In this document: piece by piece, positions 1 to 6,932 of the stretch
Numbering within the stretch: the first letter of the stretch is position 1
How the letters are laid out: each line of letters begins with the position of its first letter
Assembly (NCBI GenBank): GCA_964588695.1
Contig: CAZPQK010000002.1
Location: 310,001 to 374,000, forward strand
Length of the DNA stretch: 64,000 bases
Direction: 5' to 3'
From: CAZPQK01 sp964588695
GTDB lineage: Bacteria; Krumholzibacteriota; Krumholzibacteriia; WVZY01; JAKEHA01
Position numbers and translations under genes: made by a program
The notes under the pieces: generated by a model
What the model saw: the letters and a program-made list of their open reading frames with translations, nothing else
What the model was told of the DNA's origin: nothing
The model's database searches: none

Positions 1-502
1 CGCGGCGCCGTTCTCCACCCGAGAGCATGTAACCTTTGCTATGACGAATGTGCGAAATATCAAGTTCGCCCAGTAGCTGCTCTAACCTTTCCTTTCTTTC
101 GGCGCGAGACCCCGGCATCGTCTCGATAATCGCCATCAAATTTTGTTCGACCGTCATCCCGCGAAAGATTGACGGTTCCTGCGGCAAGTACCCGATCCCC
201 ATTCGCGCGCGCCGGTACATGGGATCTCCGGTGATGTCCCTGCCGTCCAGCGTTACCCGGCCCGCGTTGGGGCGAATCATGCCGACGATCATGTAGAACG
301 TCGTGGTCTTGCCCGCTCCGTTGGGCCCTAACAGCCCCACCACTTCACCCGCATTCACTTCGATGCTCACCCCGGCAACGACCTTGCGGCGGTTGTAGAC
401 CTTGACCACGTTGTCGGTGGCCAGTACCGCGCCCGCTTTGCTTTCGGCTTCCGCCTGGGGCTGCGGCGGCGTCTGGGTGACGGTGTCGTTAGAGTTGCTC
501 AC
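1..502 (-). CDS. lptB: LPS export ABC transporter ATP-binding protein LptB (partial, C-terminus outside window)
   Basis: This is the cytoplasmic ATPase that powers LPS extraction from the inner membrane together with LptF/LptG. The visible 167 residues contain the Walker A motif GPNGAGKT, a Q-loop region (GIGYLPQEPSIFRGMTV, typical of LptB) and the start of the ABC signature (LSGGERRR) at the window edge. An extra ~25-residue Gln/Ala/Glu-rich leader precedes the usual N-terminus. The start is GTG at 502, which overlaps the end of lptC by 14 bases, implying translational coupling. In many diderms rpoN follows lptB, so it may lie just beyond the left edge. The family call is secure. Confidence 0.95.
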   Translation of the reverse strand, partial: MSNSNDTVTQTPPQPQAEAESKAGAVLATDNVVKVYNRRKVVAGVSIEVNAGEVVGLLGPNGAGKTTTFYMIVGMIRPNAGRVTLDGRDITGDPMYRRARMGIGYLPQEPSIFRGMTVEQNLMAIIETMPGSRAERKERLEQLLGELDISHIRHSKGYMLSGGERRR

Positions 503-1052
503 TCAACGACCCCTCTTCATCAATAATCGTCGCTTTTACGTTTCGCTTTATATCTACCGACGACAATTCGTGATCGCACTCCAGCCCGATACCGGTGATC
601 ACACTGTTCCCCCGGGTCAATTTTACCGGGCTGTCGCTGACAATCTTGTCCAGCTCGTTTACGTAAAGCAGCGAATCGGTCTCCAGGACGTCTCCGTCGT
701 GGGAAGTCACTAGCACGTTGCCGTAGGCCAGCATGTTGCGCGATGTTTCTTCGTACTGTCCAAAATCACTCACCAGAGTGGTCTGGAGCGAACCGTCGCG
801 GTCAAAGAACTTGATCGTGGGCTGTTCCATGATCAACTGCCCGCGCATCGCAAACTTGTTGGCTATGGGAGCGGTCAGCTCCCAGCGGGTGACGCCGCTG
901 TCCGATTCGGAAGTAACAAAGGACCGGATCACCTCGTCGGGAATCTCCGAGTTATCCAGCGGCTCCAAATCGGATGAATTATTGTCACATCCGGCAACAA
1001 TTCCCATTAAAGCCAAAACGGTGCCGAACACGACCAACTTAGTTCGCAACAT
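489..1052 (-). CDS. lptC: LptC-like LPS export lipoprotein
   Basis: LptC (or a combined LptC/LptA-type protein) bridges the LptBFG transporter to the periplasmic LPS conduit. The 187-residue product starts with a short hydrophobic segment and a lipobox (IVAGC, Cys22), so it looks lipid-anchored, whereas E. coli LptC uses a transmembrane helix. The rest is predicted beta-rich with alternating hydrophobics, as expected for a beta-jellyroll (for example around RWELTAPIANKF and the SLLYVNELDKI region). It overlaps the upstream acyltransferase by 14 bases and the downstream lptB by 14 bases. The usual lptA gene between lptC and lptB is missing. The assignment rests on size, fold pattern and position. 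Confidence 0.82.
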   Translation of the reverse strand: MLRTKLVVFGTVLALMGIVAGCDNNSSDLEPLDNSEIPDEVIRSFVTSESDSGVTRWELTAPIANKFAMRGQLIMEQPTIKFFDRDGSLQTTLVSDFGQYEETSRNMLAYGNVLVTSHDGDVLETDSLLYVNELDKIVSDSPVKLTRGNSVITGIGLECDHELSSVDIKRNVKATIIDEEGSLSEQL

Positions 1053-1971
1053 GCGCTTGGGACTCTCTCCTCTCCTCTGGCAATCCGCGCCATCGGTTGT
1101 GAAACCACACCCATTGCTTGGGCGCAGTGCGAATTAACGTCTCTATGGCCTGCGAGCAGGCCGTCGTGATTTCTCTAACAGCGCTATCTTTATTTCCGAC
1201 ATTTTCTGGAACCGGGATTGGTGGCAGCACCTGCACCCGATACTTCCCATCATTTGTTCCAAAAATGGCCATCGGAACGATCGGGGCGCCGGTGCTTAGC
1301 GCGATTTTGGCCACCCCTGACGGCGTGTGAGCCAGCCGCCCAAAGAACGGTACGTAAAGGCCCGCGACGTCGGTGTGCTGGTCGATCAACACGCCCAGCG
1401 CACGTTTGCTCCGCAGCACCCGCAGCATTTCCCGCGCGTTGGCGTCGCGGTCGATCGTCTCGACACCCACGGACCGTCGGATGCGCTGTAACGCCTTGTC
1501 AAGTCGTGGGTTACGCATCTTGCGGGCGACAACAGTAACCGGGTAACCCCGCTGCCCGAAATAAGCCGGCATTAGCTCCCAGCAACCGATATGACCGGTC
1601 ACCGCGATCAACCCCTTCCCTTCGGCGAAGGCTGCGTCGATGTGTTCGATGCCGTCGACCTGCGAGACCATTGCGTCAATTTGCTCGCGAGACGATCCCT
1701 CGAGTTTCAAAAAGTCGAACGCGTGCTCGCCGAGCGCGCGGAACATCGACCGGGTCATCGCCTGGCGAACCATCGTCGGTGACTGCGGAAACGCGATGGC
1801 CAGGTTTTCAATAGACCGCTCGCGATCTTTTGGAAACCACCGATACGCCCGGGCACCGAGGGCGCCGAACCACTTGCGCCCGGGTCGACGCGGGAGCGTC
1901 CTGGCCGTCACGTACAGCGTCTGAATGAGCGCGTACTCGAGGGCCCGCTTGACTCGCTTTTCTTTCGCCAC
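1039..1971 (-). CDS. lpxL: Lipid A late acyltransferase (LpxL/HtrB family)
   Basis: Inner-membrane acyltransferase that adds a secondary acyl chain to Kdo-lipid A or a lipid A precursor. The 310-residue length is normal. The catalytic HX4E motif is visible as TGHIGCWE, followed by family blocks resembling RNPRLDK, RxxxxxDRDANAREML and GVLIDQHTD. The start is GTG at 1971, supported by GGAG six bases upstream. It heads the lpxL-lptC-lptB operon, with 14-base overlaps throughout, and a near-consensus sigma-54 promoter lies about 70 bases upstream. Whether it is LpxL or LpxM type cannot be settled from sequence alone. Confidence 0.92.
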   Translation of the reverse strand: MAKEKRVKRALEYALIQTLYVTARTLPRRPGRKWFGALGARAYRWFPKDRERSIENLAIAFPQSPTMVRQAMTRSMFRALGEHAFDFLKLEGSSREQIDAMVSQVDGIEHIDAAFAEGKGLIAVTGHIGCWELMPAYFGQRGYPVTVVARKMRNPRLDKALQRIRRSVGVETIDRDANAREMLRVLRSKRALGVLIDQHTDVAGLYVPFFGRLAHTPSGVAKIALSTGAPIVPMAIFGTNDGKYRVQVLPPIPVPENVGNKDSAVREITTACSQAIETLIRTAPKQWVWFHNRWRGLPEERRESQAHVAN

Positions 1972-2041
1972 GGCGTCTCCATCGAAATCGCCAAAAACCC
2001 TTTACCTAGTTATAGTTAGCAGGTCGGGGGCGTCGCGTCAA

Positions 2042-2057
2042 GCAATGATTGTGCCAA
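2042..2057 (-). promoter_or_regulatory. Sigma-54 (-24/-12) promoter for lpxL-lptC-lptB
   Basis: Read on the minus strand the site is TTGGCACAATCATTGC, followed by T. This matches the sigma-54 consensus YTGGCACR-N4-TTGCW at essentially every invariant position, with correct GG to GC spacing. Transcription would start near 2031, giving a ~60-nt leader before the lpxL GTG at 1971. It lies in the only sizeable intergenic gap upstream of this operon. Confidence 0.75.
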
Positions 2058-2167
2058 CGACGCTATTTCAGGAAGTAATAGGAAGTTAGCCGGCTGTTTG
2101 TCCACGACTGTTTTTTGGAGACATTGGTGATATGATGCGAGCGGCTGGCAGAACCAAGGAGCGAAGC

Positions 2168-2560
2168 ATGGAAGTGAAGGCGATAACGCCAGTTGTAGTG
2201 GTCGACGAAATCGAGTCGAGTGTTTCTTTTTGGACCAAGCGGTTGGGGTTTCAAAACCTGGCCGAAGTCCCGCACGAGGACAAATTGGGATTCATAATGT
2301 TTGGCCACGGGTCGAGCGTTGTGATGTTTCAAACCCGCGACAGCGTGCTTGCCGACATTGCCGAAGCGGCCCCCGATCTTCCCAACCCAACTAATCTGTT
2401 TATCGAAGTCGAGTCGCTGGACGCAGTGAAGAAACGCCTGGGCGACTATCCGCGATTCATGGACGAGCGGGAGACGTTTTACGGGATGAAAGAGATTGGC
2501 GTGTTTGATCCCAAAGGCAATCCGGTGGTGTTCGCCGAACGGATTGCGACGGCGGGTTAA
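2168..2560 (+). CDS. VOC superfamily protein (glyoxalase/bleomycin-resistance fold)
   Basis: A 130-residue single-domain protein of the vicinal oxygen chelate superfamily. It shows the paired beta-alpha-beta-beta-beta layout: an N-terminal half beginning ITPVVVVDEIESSVSFW with LGF, and a C-terminal half ending in the typical VFDPKGNPVVFAE strand. Possible metal ligands include the Glu in the terminal FAE and earlier His/Glu residues, but the substrate cannot be told. The start at 2168 is preferred over the in-frame upstream ATG (2132) because AAGGAG sits eight bases before it. An extended -10 (TGATATGAT) at about 2129 could supply the promoter. It is transcribed divergently from the lpxL operon. 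Confidence 0.85.
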   Translation: MEVKAITPVVVVDEIESSVSFWTKRLGFQNLAEVPHEDKLGFIMFGHGSSVVMFQTRDSVLADIAEAAPDLPNPTNLFIEVESLDAVKKRLGDYPRFMDERETFYGMKEIGVFDPKGNPVVFAERIATAG

Positions 2561-2567
2561 TCGACCG

Positions 2568-3254
2568 TCACAAACTGGCGACGATCCACCACGCACCAAC
2601 GACGCACGACAAGGCGCCGGTCACAACTCCGAAGCGAGTCAGGCCGGCGCCGATCGTTTCCACACGGCGCTGCAAAGCGCCAACACCCGCCGCGATTGCA
2701 GCCATGGTGATAACCCCTGCCGCGATGTAGCCAGCGATGTACGCGAACAGCTCGGCGCGCGCGCCCAGCAGCAAGACCGGGGATGCGGCCAGCCAATGGC
2801 TCCCGCCAGCAACACCGTGAAGCAACCCCAGCCACATCGACTGGTGACCATGCTGGTGCGGTTTGGTAGGGTGAGCAGAAGCATCACCCGGTTCGTGTCG
2901 GTGAAAGTGGAGGTGACGATGGCGATGGCCGTCGTGGTCGTGCTCGTGGGCATGCAAATGCAAATGCCGCGAACGCTGAATCGTGGCGATACCGATGACA
3001 ATCATGACGGCGCCGACCACCGTTTCCATCCAGCCGAGCGAGACCACCGCGTCACGGAGGGCCGGAACGATCAGGAAAACGGCAACGGCTAGCAAGAATG
3101 CGGCGCCATGCCCGAAGCCCCAAATTGCGCCGGTCACCGCGGGTCGGACCCGGTTGGTCGCGAGGGCCGCGACGCCGACGACATGATCAGGACCCAACGC
3201 GACGTGAACCGCACCGGCGGCTATGCCGGTTAACAATGCGAATAAGGTTTCCAT
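2568..3254 (-). CDS. NicO/UreH-type nickel/cobalt efflux or transport protein
   Basis: A polytopic inner-membrane protein of 228 residues. The first helix carries HVALGPDHVVGV, a variant of the HX4DH-type metal signature of NiCoT/NicO proteins. A central cytosolic or periplasmic loop (about residues 95-145) is extremely His-rich, as in nickel/cobalt exporters of the RcnA/NicO group, and is followed by GLLHGVAGGSHWL and two further helix pairs. I chose the ATG at 3254; an extension to 3290 would add 12 polar residues ahead of helix 1. It is convergent with the VOC gene (8-base gap) and divergent from the PAP2 gene, whose 5' end overlaps it if that gene starts at 3236. Direction of transport is uncertain. 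Confidence 0.82.
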   Translation of the reverse strand: METLFALLTGIAAGAVHVALGPDHVVGVAALATNRVRPAVTGAIWGFGHGAAFLLAVAVFLIVPALRDAVVSLGWMETVVGAVMIVIGIATIQRSRHLHLHAHEHDHDGHRHRHLHFHRHEPGDASAHPTKPHQHGHQSMWLGLLHGVAGGSHWLAASPVLLLGARAELFAYIAGYIAAGVITMAAIAAGVGALQRRVETIGAGLTRFGVVTGALSCVVGAWWIVASL

Positions 3255-4123
3255 CCGATAATAATAACACGCAGGGTGTGCGACCGGCACCTTGTACTTG
3301 TATCGGCGTCGCCATTGTTGTCGCGGCGTTACTGCTCGCCTGGCCGCGCGGGTCCGCTGCTATCGAACCCCACGACGAGCCAATCTGGCGCGAAGTTCCC
3401 AGCGTGTTCTTTCAAAGCCTCGGACTTACAATTACTGCGCCGGCACGTTGGGACCATAAGTCGTGGCTGGCCGCAACCGGAATTGTCGGAGCAACGCTGG
3501 TGATGTATCAGCATGACGCCGCTATCGACACACGCATGCAACGAAACCTGGACGAGTGGCCGTTAAGAAACGTCATAGACGTTGGCGAGACCTTCGACAA
3601 GCTGGGCCTCATCGGCAAGACCAATCGTTACTACGCCGGTGCGTGGTTGACTGGACATTTTTTGGGGTGGAAGAAGCTCGAGACAGTTGGGCGCGACATT
3701 TTTGTTTCACATTTGGTGACCGGAATTGTGCGCGGCGGTTTTGTTCTCGCGGTAAACCGGCGACGACCCAATGAAGGCATGGGATCATACGCTATATTCG
3801 ATGGGACACTTACGGACCCCGCAACATCATTCCCATCCGGACACGCGGTAATCATCGCCAACCTTCCGCCAGTGTTGTCGCATCATTTTCCCTACTGGTG
3901 GGTACGGATTCCGTCCTACGCGATCGCGGGAACCGTGCTAGTAAACAGAGTAGCGTCGCGCCAGCACTGGGCGTCGGACGTGTTCTTTGCCGGTGTCCTC
4001 GGCTGGTCGATGGGAACATTAGTGGCGAACCACAACTCAGAACAAAATCAACGGGATGGCTTTTCGGCGCGGCTGACGCCCGCATGGGAGCGCCGTGGCG
4101 TGCAGATCAGCATCACCTGGTAA
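3236..4123 (+). CDS. PAP2 superfamily membrane phosphatase
   Basis: A phosphatidic-acid-phosphatase type 2 protein of about 295 residues with an N-terminal hydrophobic segment (IGVAIVVAALLLAWPRG). The catalytic motifs are present: PSGH within FPSGHAV and SR-x5-H within SRQHWASD. The first motif (KX6RP) is degenerate, reading AVNRRRPNEG. Family members hydrolyse lipid phosphates, including undecaprenyl pyrophosphate and lipid A 1- or 4'-phosphates. Lying between LPS operons, a lipid A or undecaprenyl phosphatase role is plausible but not shown. The start is uncertain: ATG 3236 overlaps the divergent NicO gene by 19 bases, while GTG 3278 avoids the overlap and begins just before the hydrophobic segment. 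Confidence 0.82.
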   Translation: MRIRFPSDNNNTQGVRPAPCTCIGVAIVVAALLLAWPRGSAAIEPHDEPIWREVPSVFFQSLGLTITAPARWDHKSWLAATGIVGATLVMYQHDAAIDTRMQRNLDEWPLRNVIDVGETFDKLGLIGKTNRYYAGAWLTGHFLGWKKLETVGRDIFVSHLVTGIVRGGFVLAVNRRRPNEGMGSYAIFDGTLTDPATSFPSGHAVIIANLPPVLSHHFPYWWVRIPSYAIAGTVLVNRVASRQHWASDVFFAGVLGWSMGTLVANHNSEQNQRDGFSARLTPAWERRGVQISITW

Positions 4124-4125
4124 CG

Positions 4126-5109
4126 CTACGCGCGCAATCCCGCACGGAGGATGTCGTGAAGGTGGAGCAGGCCGGTGGGTTGGCCGCTGGGGTCGACAAT
4201 GAAGTACATAAGCAGCGGACCGCCGTCGTTGAGTTCCATCTGACTCAGCGCGTCAACCGCAAGCATGTTGGGGTCACAAGTTTTAGGGTCGCGAGTCATA
4301 ACTTCCCCGCAGGTGCGACCGAGTCCGTCGGGATCCTTGGCGAGAATTCGCTTTAGGTCACCATCGGTAATGATGCCCAGCAGGCGTTCGTCGTCGTCAA
4401 CAACGCCCGTACACCCAATGCTTTTGTCCATTATCTCGAAGAGCGCGTTTTGCAGTGTCGTGCTGGCATTTACCAACGGCAGTTTGTCGCCGGTGCGCAT
4501 GACTTCCGCCACGGTCAGCGTGAGTTTCTTTCCCAACAGGCCGCTGGGATGATTGCGCGCAAACTGCTCGGCGGTAAATCCGCGGCGGGCGCTTACTGCG
4601 GCGGCCATGGCATCGCCCATCACGAGCGCAACCGTGGTGCTGGTCATTGGCGCAAGCCCCAGGTTGCCCGGTTCGCGATCGACGTGGGTGTCGAGCGTTA
4701 TGTCGCTCTGCCGGCCCAAGTAAGAGTCGGCTTCGCCCGTCATCCCAACAATCTTCACGCCGATTCGTTTAAGCGACTGCACCAGCATTGGCAGTTCGTC
4801 ACTCATACCGCTTTTAGAGATAATAATGACCACATCGTCAGCATCGACCAGCCCCAGATCGCCATGCTGCGCATCGACGGGGTGAATAAAAAACGACGGC
4901 GTCCCGGTGCTGGTAAACGTGCCGGCAATCTTCTGCGCGATCAGTCCGGATTTGCCGACGCCAGACAGGATAACGCGCCCCTTACTCTCGACGATTACGG
5001 AAATCGCGCGCTGCAATTCGTCGCCAGCACGGTCGCGCACGGCGGAAAGCCCGGCGATCGCTTCGTCGAACACGTCGAGTGCGTGTTTTATGTCGTGTGA
5101 TTCGGTCAT
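4126..5109 (-). CDS. kdsD: Arabinose-5-phosphate isomerase KdsD (KpsF/GutQ family)
   Basis: Interconverts ribulose-5-phosphate and arabinose-5-phosphate, the first committed step of Kdo synthesis. The 327-residue product has an N-terminal SIS sugar isomerase domain (about residues 35-180, with SGVGKSGLIAQKIAGT and the ISKSG phosphate-binding motif), followed by two CBS domains (about 205-327). Length and layout match KdsD exactly. AAGGA lies upstream of the ATG. It is apart from the kdsB-pyrG-kdsA cluster, and no kdsC phosphatase gene is adjacent although kdsC often is. Confidence 0.95.
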   Translation of the reverse strand: MTESHDIKHALDVFDEAIAGLSAVRDRAGDELQRAISVIVESKGRVILSGVGKSGLIAQKIAGTFTSTGTPSFFIHPVDAQHGDLGLVDADDVVIIISKSGMSDELPMLVQSLKRIGVKIVGMTGEADSYLGRQSDITLDTHVDREPGNLGLAPMTSTTVALVMGDAMAAAVSARRGFTAEQFARNHPSGLLGKKLTLTVAEVMRTGDKLPLVNASTTLQNALFEIMDKSIGCTGVVDDDERLLGIITDGDLKRILAKDPDGLGRTCGEVMTRDPKTCDPNMLAVDALSQMELNDGGPLLMYFIVDPSGQPTGLLHLHDILRAGLRA

Positions 5110-5214
5110 GAATCCTTCGAAGGAGTTTCTCCACGCTCGCGGGTGATTAGCGCAGTCGCTGTAGAGCTGCGGCGCGCGACCAAGGCTAACAAACCGATGT
5201 GCTCACGGGCGATC

Positions 5215-5293
5215 GGCATGAGCTTCGCTCGCGCTCATTAATCGCGCTCGCAAACTCATGCCATCCCCGGGCACCTAATGCGTCAGCGCATTG
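5215..5293. repeat. Intergenic inverted repeats between kdsD and the lipoprotein gene
   Basis: GGCATGAG (5215-5222) and CTCATGCC (5255-5262) form 8-bp perfect inverted arms around a 32-base segment that itself contains CGCGCTC twice. Just beyond, AATGCG-TCAG-CGCATT (5278-5293) forms a perfect 6-bp stem with a 4-nt loop. Neither has a T-run on either strand, so intrinsic termination is not clearly supported. They could be a degraded small repeat element or mRNA 3'-end structures. Confidence 0.5.
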
Positions 5294-5330
5294 TAGCAGG
5301 TCATTTGCAGCCCACCAAGCACCTGGATAC

Positions 5331-5714
5331 CTACTCGGGCACCAGCTCGGCCGCCAGAGTGACAGTAATAACGTGGCATTCGTCTTCCGTCACAGTGATC
5401 CCACTGCGACTCCACATCTTGTAACCGATCTTTTCGACCGTCACAACGTACGTACCGGGGCGTTCAAAGGGCCCACTAAAGTAGTTAGGCTCCCCTGGTA
5501 CGATAATGGGCGGGGCTGACAGCGTGTCTACAAATGCGCCGTCCCGAACGTACACCCGTGCCCCGTCCGCCGCCGAAGCCCCCGTTACCGAGTCCATTAC
5601 AGCGACCGCAATCGCGGGGACGGCGATGGCCGTGCAATTAATTGAAGGCTCATACGTTTCGCATGCTGCGAAAAGGATCGCGAGTATTCCAAGTAGTAAC
5701 CAGCACCGTCTCAA
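5331..5714 (-). CDS. Small lipoprotein with carboxypeptidase-regulatory-like (CarbopepD) domain
   Basis: A predicted lipoprotein of 127 residues. It begins with a short basic stretch and hydrophobic core ending in a lipobox (LFAAC). The mature part resembles a carboxypeptidase D regulatory / PEGA-like beta-sandwich: VMDSVTGASAADGARVYV, a proline-rich turn, GPFERPGTYVVTVEKIGYKMW, and a final ITVTLAAELVPE strand. Such domains serve as adhesive or structural modules. I chose the TTG at 5714 because AGGAG lies seven bases upstream and the signal peptide then begins properly. The upstream in-frame ATG (5756) would add a polar tail ahead of the signal. No specific function can be given. Confidence 0.72.
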   Translation of the reverse strand: MRRCWLLLGILAILFAACETYEPSINCTAIAVPAIAVAVMDSVTGASAADGARVYVRDGAFVDTLSAPPIIVPGEPNYFSGPFERPGTYVVTVEKIGYKMWSRSGITVTEDECHVITVTLAAELVPE

Positions 5715-6093
5715 TTCGAATCTCCTAACCAGAGGCCCGTTCACTCTATCACACAACCAACCACTCGGTGGTAACGCGTGATCACAGGGTCACACCCCAC
5801 CACTCCAGCTTTGCCACGAGTTTCTAAGGGCGATTTCTGACGCTCGCGGCGCAAGGTCTCTACGTGGGCGAGCAAGTTCGCGACCGTGATTTCTGACGCG
5901 CCTGGAGGAGCACAACCTAACGCAGGGCAAGTGTCGGCGCGGAAGCATGAACGGGAGCGAAGCTTGCTCGCCAACGTCAAGGGGCCGGCGCGGAAGCATG
6001 AACGGGAGCGAAGCTTGTTCGCACACGGCAAGGGGCCGGCACGGAAGCATGAGCGGCAGCGAAGCTTGTCGCCCCGCGCTGCCTGGGTATCGC
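5715..6093. other. Intergenic region with short repeats, no credible gene
   Basis: The 379 bases between the lipoprotein gene and kdsA hold a 51-bp tandem repeat (5935-6070) and a second repeated phrase, GATTTCTGACGC, near 5833 and 5887. Open frames run through the repeats in several phases because 51 is a multiple of three, but none has a ribosome-binding site or protein-like composition. Confidence 0.6.
5935..6072. repeat. 51-bp tandem repeat, 2.7 copies
   Basis: Units begin with CGGCGCGGAAGCATGA at 5935 and 5986 and with CGGCACGGAAGCATGA at 6037, an exact 51-base period. The first two units differ at only a few positions in their 3' third; the third unit diverges after GCGAAGCTTG. Each unit contains GGGAGCGAAGCTTG or a close variant. 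Confidence 0.85.
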
Positions 6094-6927
6094 TTAGGAG
6101 CGAGTCTGCTGGAAGATCGCCTGGGTAGACTCGAGCAAGGAGTCTAGTTCATTAAGCGGAATCATCGACGCGCCATCCGAAAGCGCGCTCGACGGATCCG
6201 GATGCGTTTCGATAAACAAGCCATCAACAGGAACCGCCGCTGCGGCGCGCGCCATCATCGCCGCCAGCTCGGGCTCTCCGCCCGAACTATCACCCAGTCC
6301 CGCTGGACGCTGCAAACTGTGGGTAACATCGAAGATCACGGGGTGACCGACCGCGCGCATCTTGGGAAAACCGCGGAAATCCACAACCAGATTGTGGTAA
6401 CCAAACGAAGTACCGCGCTCGGTAAACAGCAAATTGTTTCCGCCCGCGGAAACGACCTTGCCGGCGACGTTTTGCATGTCCTCCGGCGCCATAAACTGGC
6501 CCTTCTTTACGTTTACGCACTTTCCCGTGTTTGCCGCCGCTTCCAGCAACGCCGTTTGTCGGGCCAGAAACGCCGGAACTTGAATCACGTCGAGCACTTC
6601 GCCGGCGGGCGCCGCTTCGGAGGTCTCGTGAACGTCGGAAACCACCGGGCACCCGATCTGTGAACGCACTTCTGCGAGAACGCGCAACCCCTCGTCCAAT
6701 CCGACGCCGCGATAGCTGCTGCTCGACGAACGATTGGCTTTGGTGTAGCTGGCCTTGAACACAAACGAAAAGTGATCCCGCACGACTGGCAGCGCGGCTA
6801 TGTGCTCGGCAATTTGTAACGTTAAGTCACGGGATTCGATCACGCACGGCCCGGCCATTAACAGCGGACGCCCGCCGTCGCCGACCAGAAGGTCGCCAAT
6901 GCGGGCGCTAACGGGACTGGTCGCCAT
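6094..6927 (-). CDS. kdsA: 3-deoxy-8-phosphooctulonate synthase KdsA
   Basis: Condenses arabinose-5-phosphate with phosphoenolpyruvate to Kdo-8-phosphate. The 277-residue product has the family motifs AGPCVIES, FKASYTKANRSS, PVVSDVH and a DVTHSLQ block. The Cys of AGPCVIES aligns with the metal-ligand Cys of Aquifex-type enzymes, where E. coli KdsA has Asn, so this should be the metal-dependent class. It is the last gene of kdsB-pyrG-kdsA, starting six bases after pyrG ends. The tandem repeats lie directly downstream. Confidence 0.96.
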   Translation of the reverse strand: MATSPVSARIGDLLVGDGGRPLLMAGPCVIESRDLTLQIAEHIAALPVVRDHFSFVFKASYTKANRSSSSSYRGVGLDEGLRVLAEVRSQIGCPVVSDVHETSEAAPAGEVLDVIQVPAFLARQTALLEAAANTGKCVNVKKGQFMAPEDMQNVAGKVVSAGGNNLLFTERGTSFGYHNLVVDFRGFPKMRAVGHPVIFDVTHSLQRPAGLGDSSGGEPELAAMMARAAAAVPVDGLFIETHPDPSSALSDGASMIPLNELDSLLESTQAIFQQTRS

Positions 6928-6932
6928 GCGGA

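Noticed and set aside
5886..6147. Open frames through the 51-bp repeats encoding Arg/Glu/Ser-rich repeat peptides
   Set aside because: The frame stays open in more than one phase only because the unit is a multiple of three; there is no ribosome-binding site, signal or plausible protein composition.
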